Assembly (NCBI RefSeq): GCF_040436345.1
Contig: NC_133216.1
Span: 3,918,533 to 3,982,532, forward strand
Length of the DNA: 64,000 nt
Source: Pagrus major
Lineage: Eukaryota > Chordata > Actinopteri > Spariformes > Sparidae
Direction of reading: 5' to 3'
Shown: positions 1 to 15,000 of the stretch, piece after piece
Position numbering within the stretch: position 1 is the first letter of the stretch
Layout: the number at the start of each line of letters is the position of its first letter
Position numbers and translations under genes: made by a program
The notes under the pieces: generated by a model
The model's input: the letters and a program-made list of their open reading frames with translations, nothing else
The model's database searches: none
What the model was told of the DNA's origin: nothing

Positions 1-3000
1 ACCAGCCGGTACCCTTCTCTGAACGGCTGGCCGACAGAGAGGTATGCTGTAGAGACAGAGAGAAAGAGAGAGACAGATGAACCATCAGAATAACTAAACA
101 CTGTGCCTGTCATTTCGACTAAAGACATTTTCTGTACAATAGCTCACACTGTTACGTTCAATTAAAGTCAGTCTTTCCCCCATACTGAACTACAATGGGG
201 TTGTAGGAAGAGTAAGAAAATCTGAGACCTAACTATTACTTTAAGAACTGGCATGATTCCAAACCTAAAAACAATGAAAACGATTTAGGACTTAAGTTTC
301 TTTTATTCTTAAAATGAACAAATGTTGTGAATTCTACACATTACAATAATTATACAAATAAAAAATGAGCGAAAAAGTAATTTAACATCAGAGCGGCCAA
401 TAAACACCTTGTGACCCTGACTCGGGTCCTGCAGTCATGTGACTGCAGCCTGGTACCAGACACCTAAAGGTGAAAAGTGAGAGAAACCAGGCCACCTACG
501 AACACCATCAGACCCCTCAGTCTGCATTCCTCACATTCATGTGTGGCGGTGAGGTGACCAGTGTTAAGACACGTGTTTCTGTGGCTGTACAACATGAGAT
601 AGGCACATTGATCTGCCCTGACTGCCCACCACTCTGCTGATGATTTCAAACTTTCATCACTTGAACTGAGCTTGTGAATCAATGTCTAGTCAGTGCTCGG
701 AGAGGTGATCAGGAGGCCAAAACAGCAGAATCATAGTGACAAATCAGTGATGTGTAAACTAAAATGCCTACATGTCTGACACTGTATTTCATACTCAACC
801 AGCATTCACCAAGTTTAGCAAAGGCCTGAATATTAGCTATCTGCCTGACAAACCCTGAGTCCTTAAAATTCATAAGATGTAACTTTCAGACAACACAGCG
901 GAGCAAGATTACTGGGAAAGCCTAATTATTGACCAAATACCAAGAGAATATTTGATGTGATTAAGGCAGAAAGAGCAATGAAACCCTACATCACTTGAAA
1001 TCATCTTCAGTAAAAGCTGAATTACTTCATTTACAAAATCTGCTGATGAAATAGGCTATAAATTCATTTTTAAAATAAACTCCAACCCTTTGCTTTTCCA
1101 AAAGTATCTGAGGATGGAGACACTCAGCCCGACCAGACCTGAACCCTTTAGGTCAAGTGAGGTCTGAGGTCTTGCAGCATCAACATCAAACTCTAATCCC
1201 TCCATCTGCTCTCCCCAGAGCACTGAGCGGAAACAGAAATATCCCACGGAAACAAACTAGTGTGAACTTTTCATCTTGAGTGGAGATGACATGAAGAAGA
1301 ATGAAATAAGAAAGAACAGGGAGCATCAAATGGACACAGTAAGCTTACAAGAGAACAAGGGGTTGTAAAAGGTACCTGGACTCAGATGTAGTTAATTACT
1401 TCAATTAGAACAGAAAGATACAAGTGCAGTTAGACCCATTATTTGGTGTAACATGAGATGGACTAGCATTACATTCAATGGACCAAATCAACCATAATAA
1501 AAGATTAAATTCTCTAGAGAGTGAACAGACCTAACAACACTGGTTCCAAAAAATGAGAGATGTCACCTGAATTCTGTCCAAGCACTGCATGTTTGAAATA
1601 TGCCAAAATGTCAATGAAGGGAAATCAATTTTACAAGTTTGGAACCACAAAGGAACAACTCTCTGTAGCACATCGTCCCACTCAGTATGTAAACATAGCC
1701 AATAGTTGCGTTTCACTGTTGGAGCTCTTTGCACAATGTTGCACAATGCCTCTGACAGGACGGATAAAAGTGAAAATATGAAGAGTCTGTATCATTGTGA
1801 GAAAAGGCAAATACAGAGCTCTATGAAAAACTATCTCATGACGAGCCCTCAGCACAAGCAACTCTTTATTTTCCCACTATGAGAACTACACAAGGCCACA
1901 CACACACACACACCAGAAGTGTGATAAAACCACATCACCTTGACATGCACCTGATGTGGTAAACACAGTGGTGAGATCACAAGATCTAATGATTTTCCAG
2001 CACACACATGAGAAAGTGCACAACCTCAGACCTTTTATAATACTGATATAACTCCCATTAATTCAAGATTTATTTCATTGTATACAACACAAGATTGTAT
2101 AACAGAACTCTAATAGCAGTTCCTGAAACTACACGCACAAAAAACAAAAGCTATACAAAGGAATAATTAAAAAATACTTCCAACAAAGCATTCATCTCAC
2201 CCAAAAAGTTTCCCTTTGTACCCCCTCTGTATTTAGTGGAAATTGTTGTAGTGTCTACCATCTCACATATGTGCTTCCATGTTATCAAAAGCTAAGCTGC
2301 AGCCAACCCCTGCAGCTACATACTGTGTGTTACACATACTTGTATTTGAGTCATTTGTGAGTTCAATGCTTAGAGAAAAATGTTTTGGTTTCTTGCACTT
2401 ACAGAATGTGAACTGTGATTCATTTTATGATTGTAACATGAATATGTACACCAGAAACATCCAAAATCTACTTCATCTTTCAACATTTAGTCTCTCTATA
2501 CAAAGTTGACCAATGAGGGTTGAAGGTTAACGATTTCTCAAACAAAACCGAAACAACACCGGAGTAGCTTTCAAGGATTTTAGGCGTTAAGTGTTTGAGG
2601 GATTACTGGGCTTCATAGTACTCTAGCCACCCCTCAGAATATGTTCCTTCACCAATTTTTTCCGCCACCTTCATTTTCACCTCCTCTCACCCTTCCCCCA
2701 TTTATTCACCCCTGCTCCTCTCTCCCGTGGCTCATACCATCCCCCAGACAAATCAATTTGCCTCCCTTCTCTCTATTCTCCTCTCCATGCCCGGACCCGC
2801 CCTTTCTTTTGTCTCGCGTCGCTATCTTCATTTTCAGCGACCTCACATCAATTTGAGCTTTATGCCGCCCTCCATAACACCCCCCCACCACCACCACCAC
2901 CACCACCACCACCAATCTCCCCTCCCCCCGTCCCACATACTCCTTTCAAGGAGCGCAGTCCATTGATTCATCCGCTACTTCTGATTACCACGCAGTTTCA

Positions 3001-6000
3001 TTCAGGAGGAGGCCTGTGTGTGAGTGTGTGCGTATGCGTGTGGTTGGATGAGGTGTGATGGGGTCTCTTGCCAGCAGACTGGGGCAGGCAGAGGTATTCG
3101 AGTGGGGGGTGGGGGTTGATGAAAGCCCCCAAGATCATTATACAGGTAGTGTGACATTTGGTGTAGAAGATGGATGGAGGGCTGGTGGATGATTAGGTGT
3201 GTGTGTGTGTGTGGTGATGTGGCCTCTTACTATGTGATTTGCACATTCAGCAAACAAGCTGCACCTTGGCCTTGCAAAATTAGAGGAATCCAACTCTTTG
3301 TGACAATGTCATGCATCTCAAATATCTTTGTTAAAGTCATTATGAAGATTTAAAAAACAAATGGCTTTTACTGCACCATCTGCATTTGATGTACCTTGCG
3401 ATTATATATATATATAATATTTTTTTCAATTATTAGGTGTGGAAGATTAAAAGAAAAGGATATTTTATTCATTGTGAAGCAAAATAACCTTGAGATGTCA
3501 GGCTTTTACCCCTATTGCCAGCATGACCGATTATAATAATAAGAGTGATTTCACAGCGGAAGTTCAAGTTTATTTGTGGCGATAAATTCATTTTGGGCAT
3601 ATCCATCTGCATCAACTTATGATGGCTTACTGTCGCCAGGCTGGCTCCTGTCACTGACACAGTCAATAGGTCGTTTATTCCTCTAAATTCCTGTGTGACT
3701 GATAAGAATGACAGCTTGACGTCATTTCAACAACAATGCTCTGAGCGTGATTGTCAGATGGTTGTGCATGAAACAAAAAACAATTAAACTGTCAACAACA
3801 GCAGCGTTATCAGCGTTACATCACATCTGTAAAAGGCATGAATGTACATGTTGGCGTGTAAAAAAACTTTGTGACAGCGCTTTTTTATCAAGTGTCAACT
3901 TCAGCTGAAAGATGATGCACTTCTAACACAGCTTAGAGATTCTCAAACCTGTTCAAAACCTTACAGATACAAAAAAAGAGAAAAGATTAAACCAAGATTG
4001 CTTTTTAATTATCTCTGCCAATGAGATAACATGACAAACTTCACAAGTGTTTGTTTTTTTATTTAAACCCACAGTAACAAAAACTATTTTGTAATCAACA
4101 ACAGTAAAATTGTGAATTTCTGCCTCTAAACTTTGAACTCCAGCCAGATGGTGGCATGACATGTCTGCAGGGTGTTGATCACTATCATGTGCGAGCCAAA
4201 CAGATAAAAATCACATCTGTGCGTCCTTTGATATTTAAACCAGTAAAAATGGGTCAGTTAATTTTTTCTTCAAAATAAGAGCCCCAAACTTAAGCCATGT
4301 TTGTCTGTCTTGTTTCAACAATGACCAAAGGAGGGAGGCTGCAGATTTTTGGTTTAAAAAATTAGATGAAAGGCCAGCTGTTAACGTTTTCCCTTTCCTG
4401 TATGTGTGAACTAAGAAAGGTTACACACCATGAGACGGATCACAGAGATATCATGAGTTAGAGCTGCAACTCATGAGAAGGAACTCTTGATTTTTACATC
4501 CTCCTTAGTATAAAAGAGTAAGTGTTATGTGGTGGCATGCATGTTTGCATGTCTGTCATTCCATCAACTGCATGTGAATAGACGAATGGAAACTCTCATG
4601 AATCTTGTGATACAAGTTCTTCTGCTCTGAATGTGCCTAATTTAACCTAACATGATCCTTCTCATCTTTCGTACTACAAATGACTTCTCAAAAACTCACA
4701 AAAATCTTCATTTAACAGTTTGAAAAACATCGCTCACCTATGCTTGGTTTTTGTTTCTTTACCGTAAGTGAAACATTTCAAGCTACAAGAATATTTATTT
4801 ACTTGTTATAAATGTAAGAAAATTTGCTTATTCTGTTATTGGACACATGAATAAATGTCTATCTTCCTTGCTCTGGTTTTAAGTGAAGCTGGAGGAGTGC
4901 TGAAGGGAGGAGAGACAACAGCAACGTCAAGACTCGCAGCATGACGAACACAAACAAGTTTCCATACAATAGACCACGCCCTGAGGGAGGTGTCCTGCTG
5001 CTGCAGCCTAGATGGACTGTAGGTCTGGATGTGTGTGAGGGTTTGTGTGCCTGTGGGGTGGTATTTCGTCAAGACAGGATGTGTGACGTTGGTCCCCAGC
5101 AGAGGAATGGCGTAACCTTGAACCATCCTCACAAACACACACACACAGTGCCAGTCCAATTTCCTCTTCCTCTCTCGAGCTGCTGTGGCTCTCGGCCTTG
5201 TGGCCTTAGACTGGTGTTTCCTGACACACACCTCGTTTATCACACTCCACAGCAGACACAATGTCTCCACAATAACAGAACCCAACAACACATAAGAGAT
5301 AAATAAAAAAGGAGGAGTCATCCTAGTGGCTCATTTGACGAAATTACAAAACATGTTACTTTGATGTCATGAGCTCTACACACGTCTGTACAGTTCCTTC
5401 CCGTCTGTGGTAACAAACTGTACTTTGCACTGTCTTATCAAATAAAAAAACAAAAACAAACATTTTGAACTTTCTGAACTGGAGGATGTGGTCAGTGATA
5501 TCTAGCTAAGGAGGTCAGGAGATTAAATTTATCATCATGGCCCAGAGCAGTAGTTAAAGCATATTTAAAAGGTCTATTTTTGGTGCAAATGATGTCATAT
5601 GGGGAGGCACATTGCTCAAGCAAAAGAGATCCAAACTAAAAAGCAACATGTACTTGCTTTATCTAAACTACTGACAACAACTGGAAAAAGTTGAAAGGGG
5701 AGAGGAGAGGAAAGTCTTACACCACCATGGCTTTATACTGAGTGTTGTTGTACACCTACTGTACATATCAGTCAATAATTTCATCTTTTGTAAGACTCTT
5801 CTTTTACTGTCAGAAATGACAAAGAAAAGTAGTAAATCCCTACATTTAAGAAGCTGGAACCAGCAAATGTTGGACATTTTTGCTTAAAAAATTCATTGAT
5901 TAACAAAAATTTTCTTGCAATAAATTGACTAATTGTTGTTTCGCTAATCTTTTTAAAAATCAAATCTGCGGCTCCCTTTGCATAGACATGCTGTAGGCAT

Positions 6001-8076
6001 CTTGGTGGACTGGTAGTTTAAGATGCATCTCATGCAACCACAGTCTCTCTCAGGGCATCCCCCTCTCTCAGGTTGCTCACTACTGTCGTCTACTAAAAAT
6101 GGCACAAAAATATATCATATATATACGAGAGAGAGCCAATACACAATCAACATATTTGCTTTGTCAACAGATCTTTCTTTTCCATCTCTCCTAAATCTTT
6201 AAACGTATCACAAACTCAGCATCCTCGTATGAACTTCTCACATCTCATCATCCATCAGGACTATGTGTCAAGACTAGCAGGAAGTTGCACGAACTTAACC
6301 TGCGTCACTTCCTGTCCTGGAAACTGAGATGTCACTGCGATGACAGCAGACATGTCACATGTTGCAATGCAACACTCGGGGAGCATTTCCTGGCAGGCCT
6401 GACAAGGAAGAGGGAGCTGCCAGAAAAACATGTCAGTGACCGTGACAGACAGGCTGTCTTGATATTCTGGAGCGGGTTGAGGCTCCATCAGCTGCTCAAG
6501 TCGTACTTTCCACTTAATGGTTATGTGATCTGAATTTTTCATGTGATATGGACATTTCTCATGACTATTTTTGTGGGCACTTTCTGCTGTACTAGAAAAC
6601 AACGCAGAGAGTGGCAGGATATGTGGGAGCGAAGAACATGATGAATAGAAGAAAGTTCCCTGGATCAAAATCCCCTTGATTTTTAGAATAATTAATGGTT
6701 AAAAGCCAGAATTGACTTTCTATTAGAGGGAGTGAAAATTACATACTGTCCCACAAGCCAAAATCAAATGATTTTACACTGTGAGGAATAAAGACAAGCT
6801 TCAATCCACATCTTTTAAACAATGTAAATGGCCAATAATTAAAGAAAACATCACTAACATTTCTTCTTTTGTAATTACTGATGTAACTTCTGTTTTTTAT
6901 TTCAGAACATTTCTGGACGATTTCAGCAACACAGCAGCTGATGGACACTCTTCAGCTTCTGCCAGACTCATTCATATTCCAACCAATAACCGTTAGTCAG
7001 TCTGTGAGTCAGACTAGTTTGGCTCTAAGGCTTCTCTCTAACATGTCCTGTATATTTCCCCACGGCAGGCAGAACTGTGTTGTTCTTTCTGTTCCATGTA
7101 CCAAATACCATATGAGTAGCAAACAAACATTACAAAAAAAAAAAAATCACTTTTCAGGAATTTCCCTCAGAGCAATCATTTGATTCCCCCAGTACACTGG
7201 GGTGGTTTGCATTTTTGAAATTTTATCAAGGCTTCAGAATGGGTTTCTGGGCCCTCAGGTCAGAAAACTTTAACTCAGGTCAGAGTAGACATTACATAGA
7301 CTTTCTTAATAAAAAGGAGGGGAGGAGTTTTTGTGGCTCAGCTTAATCTATTCTATTCTATTCCTCTTTTGGCTTTTGTAATGTAAAATATTTGTTTATT
7401 TTATTTTTTTTTTTTTTAATAGTACCCAGTAGTGCAGTTGTATTGGGCAATGTGAACCTGCTAATTAGATAATCAGAACCTTATTATTTAAAAAAGGCAC
7501 ACCAGATGGCAATCACGCACAGAGAGAATCTGATGAAGCAACATGCAAAACACATAGTTCCCTTCTTGTTGTTATCAATGCAAATTTTAATAAAGTGGTG
7601 TCAATCCTAATGTCCCGGTGTGCGATGGAATATTTTTTTTAAACTGCTGTGGGTTAATATATTATTACAATTACATGAACTTGTAAACTTAGACTTAAAT
7701 GACCCTGTGGACTGGCAGGGTATTCAGCATCATATTTAAAGATGAACTTGTCTTTTATTTAAGTGGTAACACACAACAAGATGTCCTTAAAAATAATAAA
7801 TTAATGGATGCCAATCTTATTTTCACCATGACGCCATCTTTGTTGAGTATACTACCCTCAGTGAACAGTGAAAAATCATGGAGTGGACTTATAAATTAAA
7901 CAAGAACGTCATGATTTTCTTAACTACTTTCAGCAAGCATGGTGAACAACATCTAAATATTATTGCCAACATGCGCCAGACATTGTGGGTTAAAGGCGGC
8001 CTTCCTCCTCCAGTCTGACATTATCTGGCTCCAGTATGCAAAGTGTAACTGGATTCCTCAGTCTGGACAGTTCAGG

Positions 8077-8107
<31 letters not shown>

Positions 8108-11100
8108 TTCTGCTCGCCTCGGGAGATCTGCCACATTACTCAGCATATCATTCATTGCAGGGCTGTGATCATCAGACCAGGCTGAGTAAGGGTCAGATTT
8201 ATTCTGTTTGGATCAACAGCAGCAGCGGATTAAAGAGCTGAGTCACTCCTTGGCCAGACTTCGGTTTCTCTCTCTGTCTCTACACAGACTGATTCTTCTC
8301 TCTGTAATGATCTGTTTCCTGAATGCTGTGTCACTGCAGCCTCTGAGATACATTTTTTAAAAAGTCTCCACAAATGCAAACAGAGACAAAATTTTCCTCA
8401 CACACAACTATAATCCAGATTTCCATTAGAACTTGAGTTTTATTTTTGTAGTTCAGGCCATCATTTCTATTGGTAATGACAATATTGTACTCAGGTGAAG
8501 ATGAGACGTAGGAACACAGCACCAAACCTCAAATGAAGACTGACGGGGTGAGAAACATGCAATCAGATGACCAGACAGGTTGGGAGTCCACAGTTTAGCC
8601 GTTATATCTCAAGTACTTTATTTGTACTGAAAATATTGAAAGTGAGTGTTCCCAAAATTGATCATTTCTCAAAATAAATCGTTTTGTCTCTAAAATGTCA
8701 AAAAATTGTGAAAAATGCTCATCATAATTTCCCAGAGGCCAAAGTAGCATCTTCAAAATGCTTCTTTTGTCCAACCAACAGCTCAGAACCAAAATTTCAT
8801 CCATTCCAACCATTTCATCTTTTTTAAGACTCTTCATTTACCATAATAAATGACAAAGAAATGCAGCAAATCCTCACATTTAAGAAGCTGTAAGCAGCAA
8901 ATGTTTAACAAGTTTGCTTAATTGCCCAATTTTCTTTTGACTGACTAATCAATTAATCGACTAATCGTTGCAGCTGTACTCACTGCACAGGTAAACTGTG
9001 AACCTGCAACCATGGAAAGTACAGTGGGTCAAAGCTGAACCAAACTGCCAAATTCCACGTTTTGCTAACACGCTGGTTTCTTAAAACCTGTACAATTGTC
9101 TAACTGCTTGTGTTCTTCACCCTGTCGGATTTATTTTTAGCAACGTTGCTGATGAATACCATTTTCAGCATTGTTACTGGAAGGAATGGTGGCCAAAACT
9201 ACAAAAATACATTCGTTTAAAACCATAATTTCCCTTCAAAGATGCTGCATCACTTCTAAAAAATACTGAATCATAGGTCAAGACAGCTAGTAGCCACAGA
9301 CAAATGCCAGTGGTTCTTACTAGTGCTTGTTTTTACACGTCTGGATTTTTACTCTAACTCTTGTTGCTCACTTTCTCTCTTTATCATCTCTGTCCGATGT
9401 GTTCAAAAACTTTGAGTCAAATCCTCTTAGTCATTTCACATTTCACTGCATAATGTGTTCAGCAGCTTCCAACCACTCCCTTCTTTAACCTTCTCCAAGC
9501 TCACAGTCTTTGTTTCTGCCACTTCACTCTGACTCAAAATCACAAGGTTTGCACAACCTCTCACCATGATTATTTGGCTTCCTCATGCCCAAAGCAATTT
9601 TCTTGAAAAATTCAAGCTACGGGGGGTGTCGATAAGCAGACACCTGACCTGCGTGGTAATATCTGCTAAATGAAAAATAATGGTTGGTTTTGACAGATAA
9701 AGATTAGTGCAGATCATGTGACTGTTCAAAACAAAGAATTGTCATGTTAGATATTATATGTGAATTTCCCCAATCTTAATCTTAATCTTAAAATGAATGT
9801 TGTGCCTTTATGAAAAAACAAAACAAAAACTGATGTTCTTTAAGATTACAGTCCGTCTGCTACAGGAAACTATCAAGACACCACTATTAGAGGAAGTCAT
9901 GACGAAGCAGTGCACAGCACCTACAACGTACCACCATCTCTCTGCCAATAGACATTTCATAAAAGCAAAAATTTCTTAAAGTCTGTCCAACCCTAAAGGA
10001 AAACTCAAATGCTAGTATTGTGAAAACGGCCGTATCACAGCCACAATTAGAGGACTCTCCGTTGTTGCAGAGCTCCTGTCTGCAGCGGCTAATGGACAGA
10101 AACAGTGACTGCTGTTTCTGATGCGACATTTCCTCTGGTTAACAAGAACATTACGACACACGCAGATAGATCACACGATACTATCTTTATCACGTACAGC
10201 TGAGAGTAAACAACATGAAACATGAAGTACAAGTATACCACAACGAACCAGTTATCAGGCAGTAGCTTTTAAAAAGAAGAAGAAAAAAAACCCTGATGAA
10301 ATGTATGTAGGTATCATATGGTTTTATAACTTATCTGTGCATCTGGAATGCAAAACAAGTGGGTGGCATGCAAGGAAAGAAGGTGTGTGGAACTGCACAC
10401 ACAGGGTTTAAAAGTTCACCTTAAAACTTGTGAAAATAACTGATGTCGCCGTTAAAATACACATAAGAGTACACAATATTTTTTTCTTTATCTCGCAAAA
10501 TCTTTATCTGACTGCAGACCTAGCAGAGCTTCATGGAGCTGCAGAACAAGATACTGACACAAGACTCGCACACAAACACACTCAAGAGGACAGGAAGAGC
10601 AGATAATGTATCTGCATGGGTTAAACTGCAGCAGCTCAGGCCTGAGGAGAGACACAGTAAGCTGACACCTGAGAGGCCGACAGCAGAAGAGCCCCATTAC
10701 ACAATGAATACAACAGACTGACTGTGTGCTCCGACTGTGAGCGTCTGAGGGTCCTTTATGCTCGTCTGCCAGTTTGTTTTTGTAATTGTGTGTATCTGTG
10801 CGATAATATGTTTGTCTGCAGGGGTTTGTGTGTGTGTGTGTTTGGCAGTTAACGGGGGCTCTGTGAACAGTGTCATTCTTCACACGGTAGCCTGATCTCC
10901 AGAAAACGCCACCTGTTCAGCACCAGTCTCAACTAGAATTACATAATAGCTGGCAGGAAAACAATTTGTGCTGACAGAAAGCCACGGCAGTGACATTTGC
11001 ATTATATGCCAACATAGTTTAATTAATATGTTTACCTACCATATCTTTAGATTTGGACTGCATCAGATACTGGCTTCCTTTCTTTTGAACCTCCTTGATT

Positions 11101-11940
11101 TTCATTTGAACATTTGGCTGCTTGTTTAACAGCCAGGTGAAACTGGATTGCAAAATGACTTACAGTATTTTAGACGCACGGACACACCTATATTGAACTA
11201 CTTATAGAAGACTGGCTAGGTTTTGAGATACATTATGTAAGATCAGCCATTGTAGCATGTAATCTGCCTTATCCATAGAAGAAGAAAAGGAATGACTGTG
11301 TGGTTGCTGGCAGAGTGAGACCTCCAACTGTCTTTGTCAACTTCAGGTGTATTTCTTTCCATTTACCTGCCAGTAAATAGTTGATAGCATTAAGCAATTC
11401 GGCAGTTGCCATAAAAGGTATCGAAGTTCAGTACACAGCCCTAGTTAAACTCATTTCTAACTCATTTAACAAACATTGAACATATACATTTCACTACAGT
11501 CAGTTCTCTATACAAACTGTCCTCTCGTGAACAGCAGTGTTTTTTAACATTTGCAAGAATAGTAATGAATATTATTTGGAATAAATACAGCACTTCTGTA
11601 AGTACTGAGCGTGATCAGTGAAAGCACGGACAAATTAGTGCCAACTCATCTACACACTCCAAGGAGAAAGAAGGCACAGTGGACAGAGCCACTTGGAAAG
11701 TGCAATAAAAAAAACACACAAGCAAAGAATAATAATCTGAGTAAGGAAAGTCTGCCTGACTGTCTGCTAAATCTCTTAAGCTCTTTTCCCAGCACTGCCC
11801 TGCTTTACATTCATACTTTCACAGCTGATTCAGCTCAGCACTACAACAGCTTGCCACCGCTGCTGGTCACCGCAGCCACTGGGAGCACGGTGACTTGCTC
11901 ATGGGCACCAGGGTAGTAAAGGCTAACAGTTGGTAACACA

Positions 11941-12002
<62 letters not shown>

Positions 12003-15000
12003 GGATTTAAGCCGGAAATTTCCCTGTAACTGGCCCACTTCTCTGACCTTTGTGCTACTGTTGCATCCGTAACTCAAACCACATTTCAGTTTTGTAAGCT
12101 GGCGAGGGTACAAAACAGCACACGTCAGTGAGGCATTGTGGCCAATATAGGTCATCTAATATCAACCTGCCTAATTTTATACCGATCATACGAGGTTCAG
12201 TTGGCTGCAGTGGACCAGATGATTAAAACCCTGGAGCCGTTTATGACTGTGCCTGGTGTGTTTCTAGGTAAAACGAATGCCATCGGGGGCATCAGAGGTG
12301 GGTGCCAGCCTTTGGGTAACAAGTCAGGACAGCAAGCTCATGAATCTTTTGCTTGTATGGAGAACACAAAAGCCCTGCTCTGCCCTGCGGTGGCATATAG
12401 AAAGACATGAGCTTTTTTGTAAGAACACAAAGCTGTACATGTGCGCACAAGCACTCACGCACACCTACTGTAGGACTTCCTTTTCTCTCACACATGAATA
12501 AAACCTCCATGACATGCCCCAAGCAAAATGGTTTGTCCATTCCCACAGTGCAACAACAAAAATCACAGACCTACACGCATACCTGATCGTTATTCTTGCA
12601 AGGACTTTCACTGACTGTATTCTTACTCTAAACTGAGAGCTACTACTGCTAACTGTACCTCAACTGGAGCCTACTGTTACAAGCCTAAACCAAAGTGCTA
12701 TGCAACATTATAACGTGACAAAATGCCCTCACCTAAAAAGGAGACAAACTATTGGCTTGTTGGATCAAGTTCATATCAGTTGTGAGCATCTTATTTACAT
12801 TATAGCTTATCAAAGTGCATATAGAGTCCGAGTGCACACAACAACAAAATGTCATAACAGAATATATCACAATATTAGGGCCAGTGTTGATAACATATCC
12901 AAAGAGCCTGTATCGGTTATTTGTCCCAGTCGTTGAGGGCAAGTGGAGGGTTTTGGAGGACCCCCTGTGGTTACCATGGTGAGGTTGCTAACAAGAGTGG
13001 CTTGTGACTGAGTGAGCACAGCAATCATTCTGTTGTCCAGCTCACGGCGAAAGAGTTTGTTGCCTCCACTGCTTTTTCAAAAAGATTCCTTCCCTACCAG
13101 CTTGGTCATTACATATGTTTTTACAATGTAACAATAAAATATAATATAATAATAAAAGTGTATCTAAATACGACCAGTTTTGTTCTATGAAGAGTGAAGT
13201 TAGTTAAGACAACAGAACAGACAACTATTCCGACAAGTGTTTACATGATTGGTAACTAACATGATTATTCACTCATCACATTTTCACAGTCAGAGAGAAG
13301 CGTTGCAAAATTCATCCACACAAAATAAAAAAAACAAAAACAAAACAGAGCTGCATCAAGCATTTTATGGTCACAATTATTGGTTTACTGCTGTGCTTTG
13401 TTCAGGAGAAACTGTTTATCACTCTTGCACATACTAAACAGGACAATGGAGCCACCAATGACACCCTCTATTATGTGAAATCTACTAAAAATAATCTGAA
13501 GCCTGCTCATCCGTAAATAGATACTGTAACATTTTTAAGTAACTGGAAAGTGAGTTTCCTGTGGTCAAGACTCAGCATTTATTCCGATTAGCACTGGAAT
13601 AAAAGGCTTGATCCAAATGCAACATTGCTTTGTGGAGTCTGCCTGACACAAACTGTCTAAACCATCCACAGCAGGTTCATATAAAAAGATCAAATACCTC
13701 CTGGATTCTGCCACCTCTAAAAGTGCTTCTGGGTGCTGGTGGCAAGGGCTACCAGAAATAAACACCTAACTGTAAAAATCCACAGTGAGTCAGGAGCATG
13801 GTCAAGATCACACAGCAGGTTAGTGAGGAAAGGTGGCAGCTTTTTTTCCAGAGGGTACAGCCAGCACTTAAGGAACAGTTCACCCAAAAATGAAAATTCA
13901 GTCATTAATTACTGACTGTGATGCCGATGGAAAGATGGGAGAACATTGGCAGTCCACAAATTATTTCTAGAGCTTTACAGCAAAACTTTGCAGCATTCTC
14001 CTAAACAACTGAAGTAGCTGGAGACTTGTTTTAAAACGTAAAAAAATAAATAAAAATAACATAAATTGGCCCTATACAGCTCTTCCAATGCAATCCAAGT
14101 CTCCAAATGCCCAGATATCCTAAATTAATTTGAAAAGACGTTATTTACACCCTTTCTTAAGCCCCAATCTGCACTGTAGCTGCAAAGCAAAAGCATTAGC
14201 GCACTCCCTGCCTGAAGTGGGTGCAGGAGCTCGAATGCACGTCAAAAGGTGTAAATGTCTTTAAATGGAAATGTAAATGGTTTACGCTGGACTTGTTGTA
14301 TGCAGCCATTTTCTGTTTTTATCTTTTAAGTTTTAAAACAAGTCTCCAGCTACTTCAGTTGTTCAGGAGATTGCTGCAATGCTGTTTTACTGTGAAGCTC
14401 CAGAAATGTTTCATGGACTATGAAAATTCACCCGAGTTGGAGGTGAGAAGATAAAGACTGAACTGTTCCTTTAAAATGTATACAGTAAGTGCCACTGAGC
14501 AGAGCGATCTAATCTTTATGTACCTTATGGACATTCAAAACTTACAGCCTGGTTACAGTGTCCCACCTAAAATATGTCGTAAATTCAACATTATGGGAAA
14601 AGGTCTGTGTGAAAGCCCACAAAAGCAGCTAACTGTGAATCAGCATTACTGCTGGCTGTCATTTACATCACATGAGACACTGGCGCAATATCCGAAAACC
14701 AGAGTAGAGTAGTGACGAAATATCCTTTAAAAAAAAATAGGGTGGAAGTGTTCTGTATTTTGTCAGCTGTTGGCTGATGCTGCTATAGGAAGTGACTCAT
14801 TGTGAGGGCTTTACATCAAAAGGAGTGAGTGATGTTTCAGGCTGCTAGGTCGGGGTAAGCTAGGTGCCCTTGAGATAAAGGTGGGGATCCTCAGTACAGC
14901 TGCACTACTGGCGTCAATGTCTGGTGAAGGGATATTAAACAGAAGCTTGTATCCTTACAAAAACCTTTACAAAGAAATGTAAAATGGTTCAGAAACCCAT

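Noticed and set aside
2641..2966. Proline- and histidine-rich overlapping frames around 2.6-2.97 kb
   Set aside because: They arise from C-rich DNA and the CCA microsatellite; both strands are open and no start or splice context is convincing.
4836..5321. 161-residue open frame on the minus strand in the kinase intron (with a 121-residue plus-strand overlap)
   Set aside because: It has no recognisable domain, the composition is low-complexity, and both strands are open over the same bases. Most likely chance in a locally stop-poor stretch.
6261..6668. 135-residue minus-strand open frame
   Set aside because: No family resemblance, splice signals or promoter; consistent with chance.
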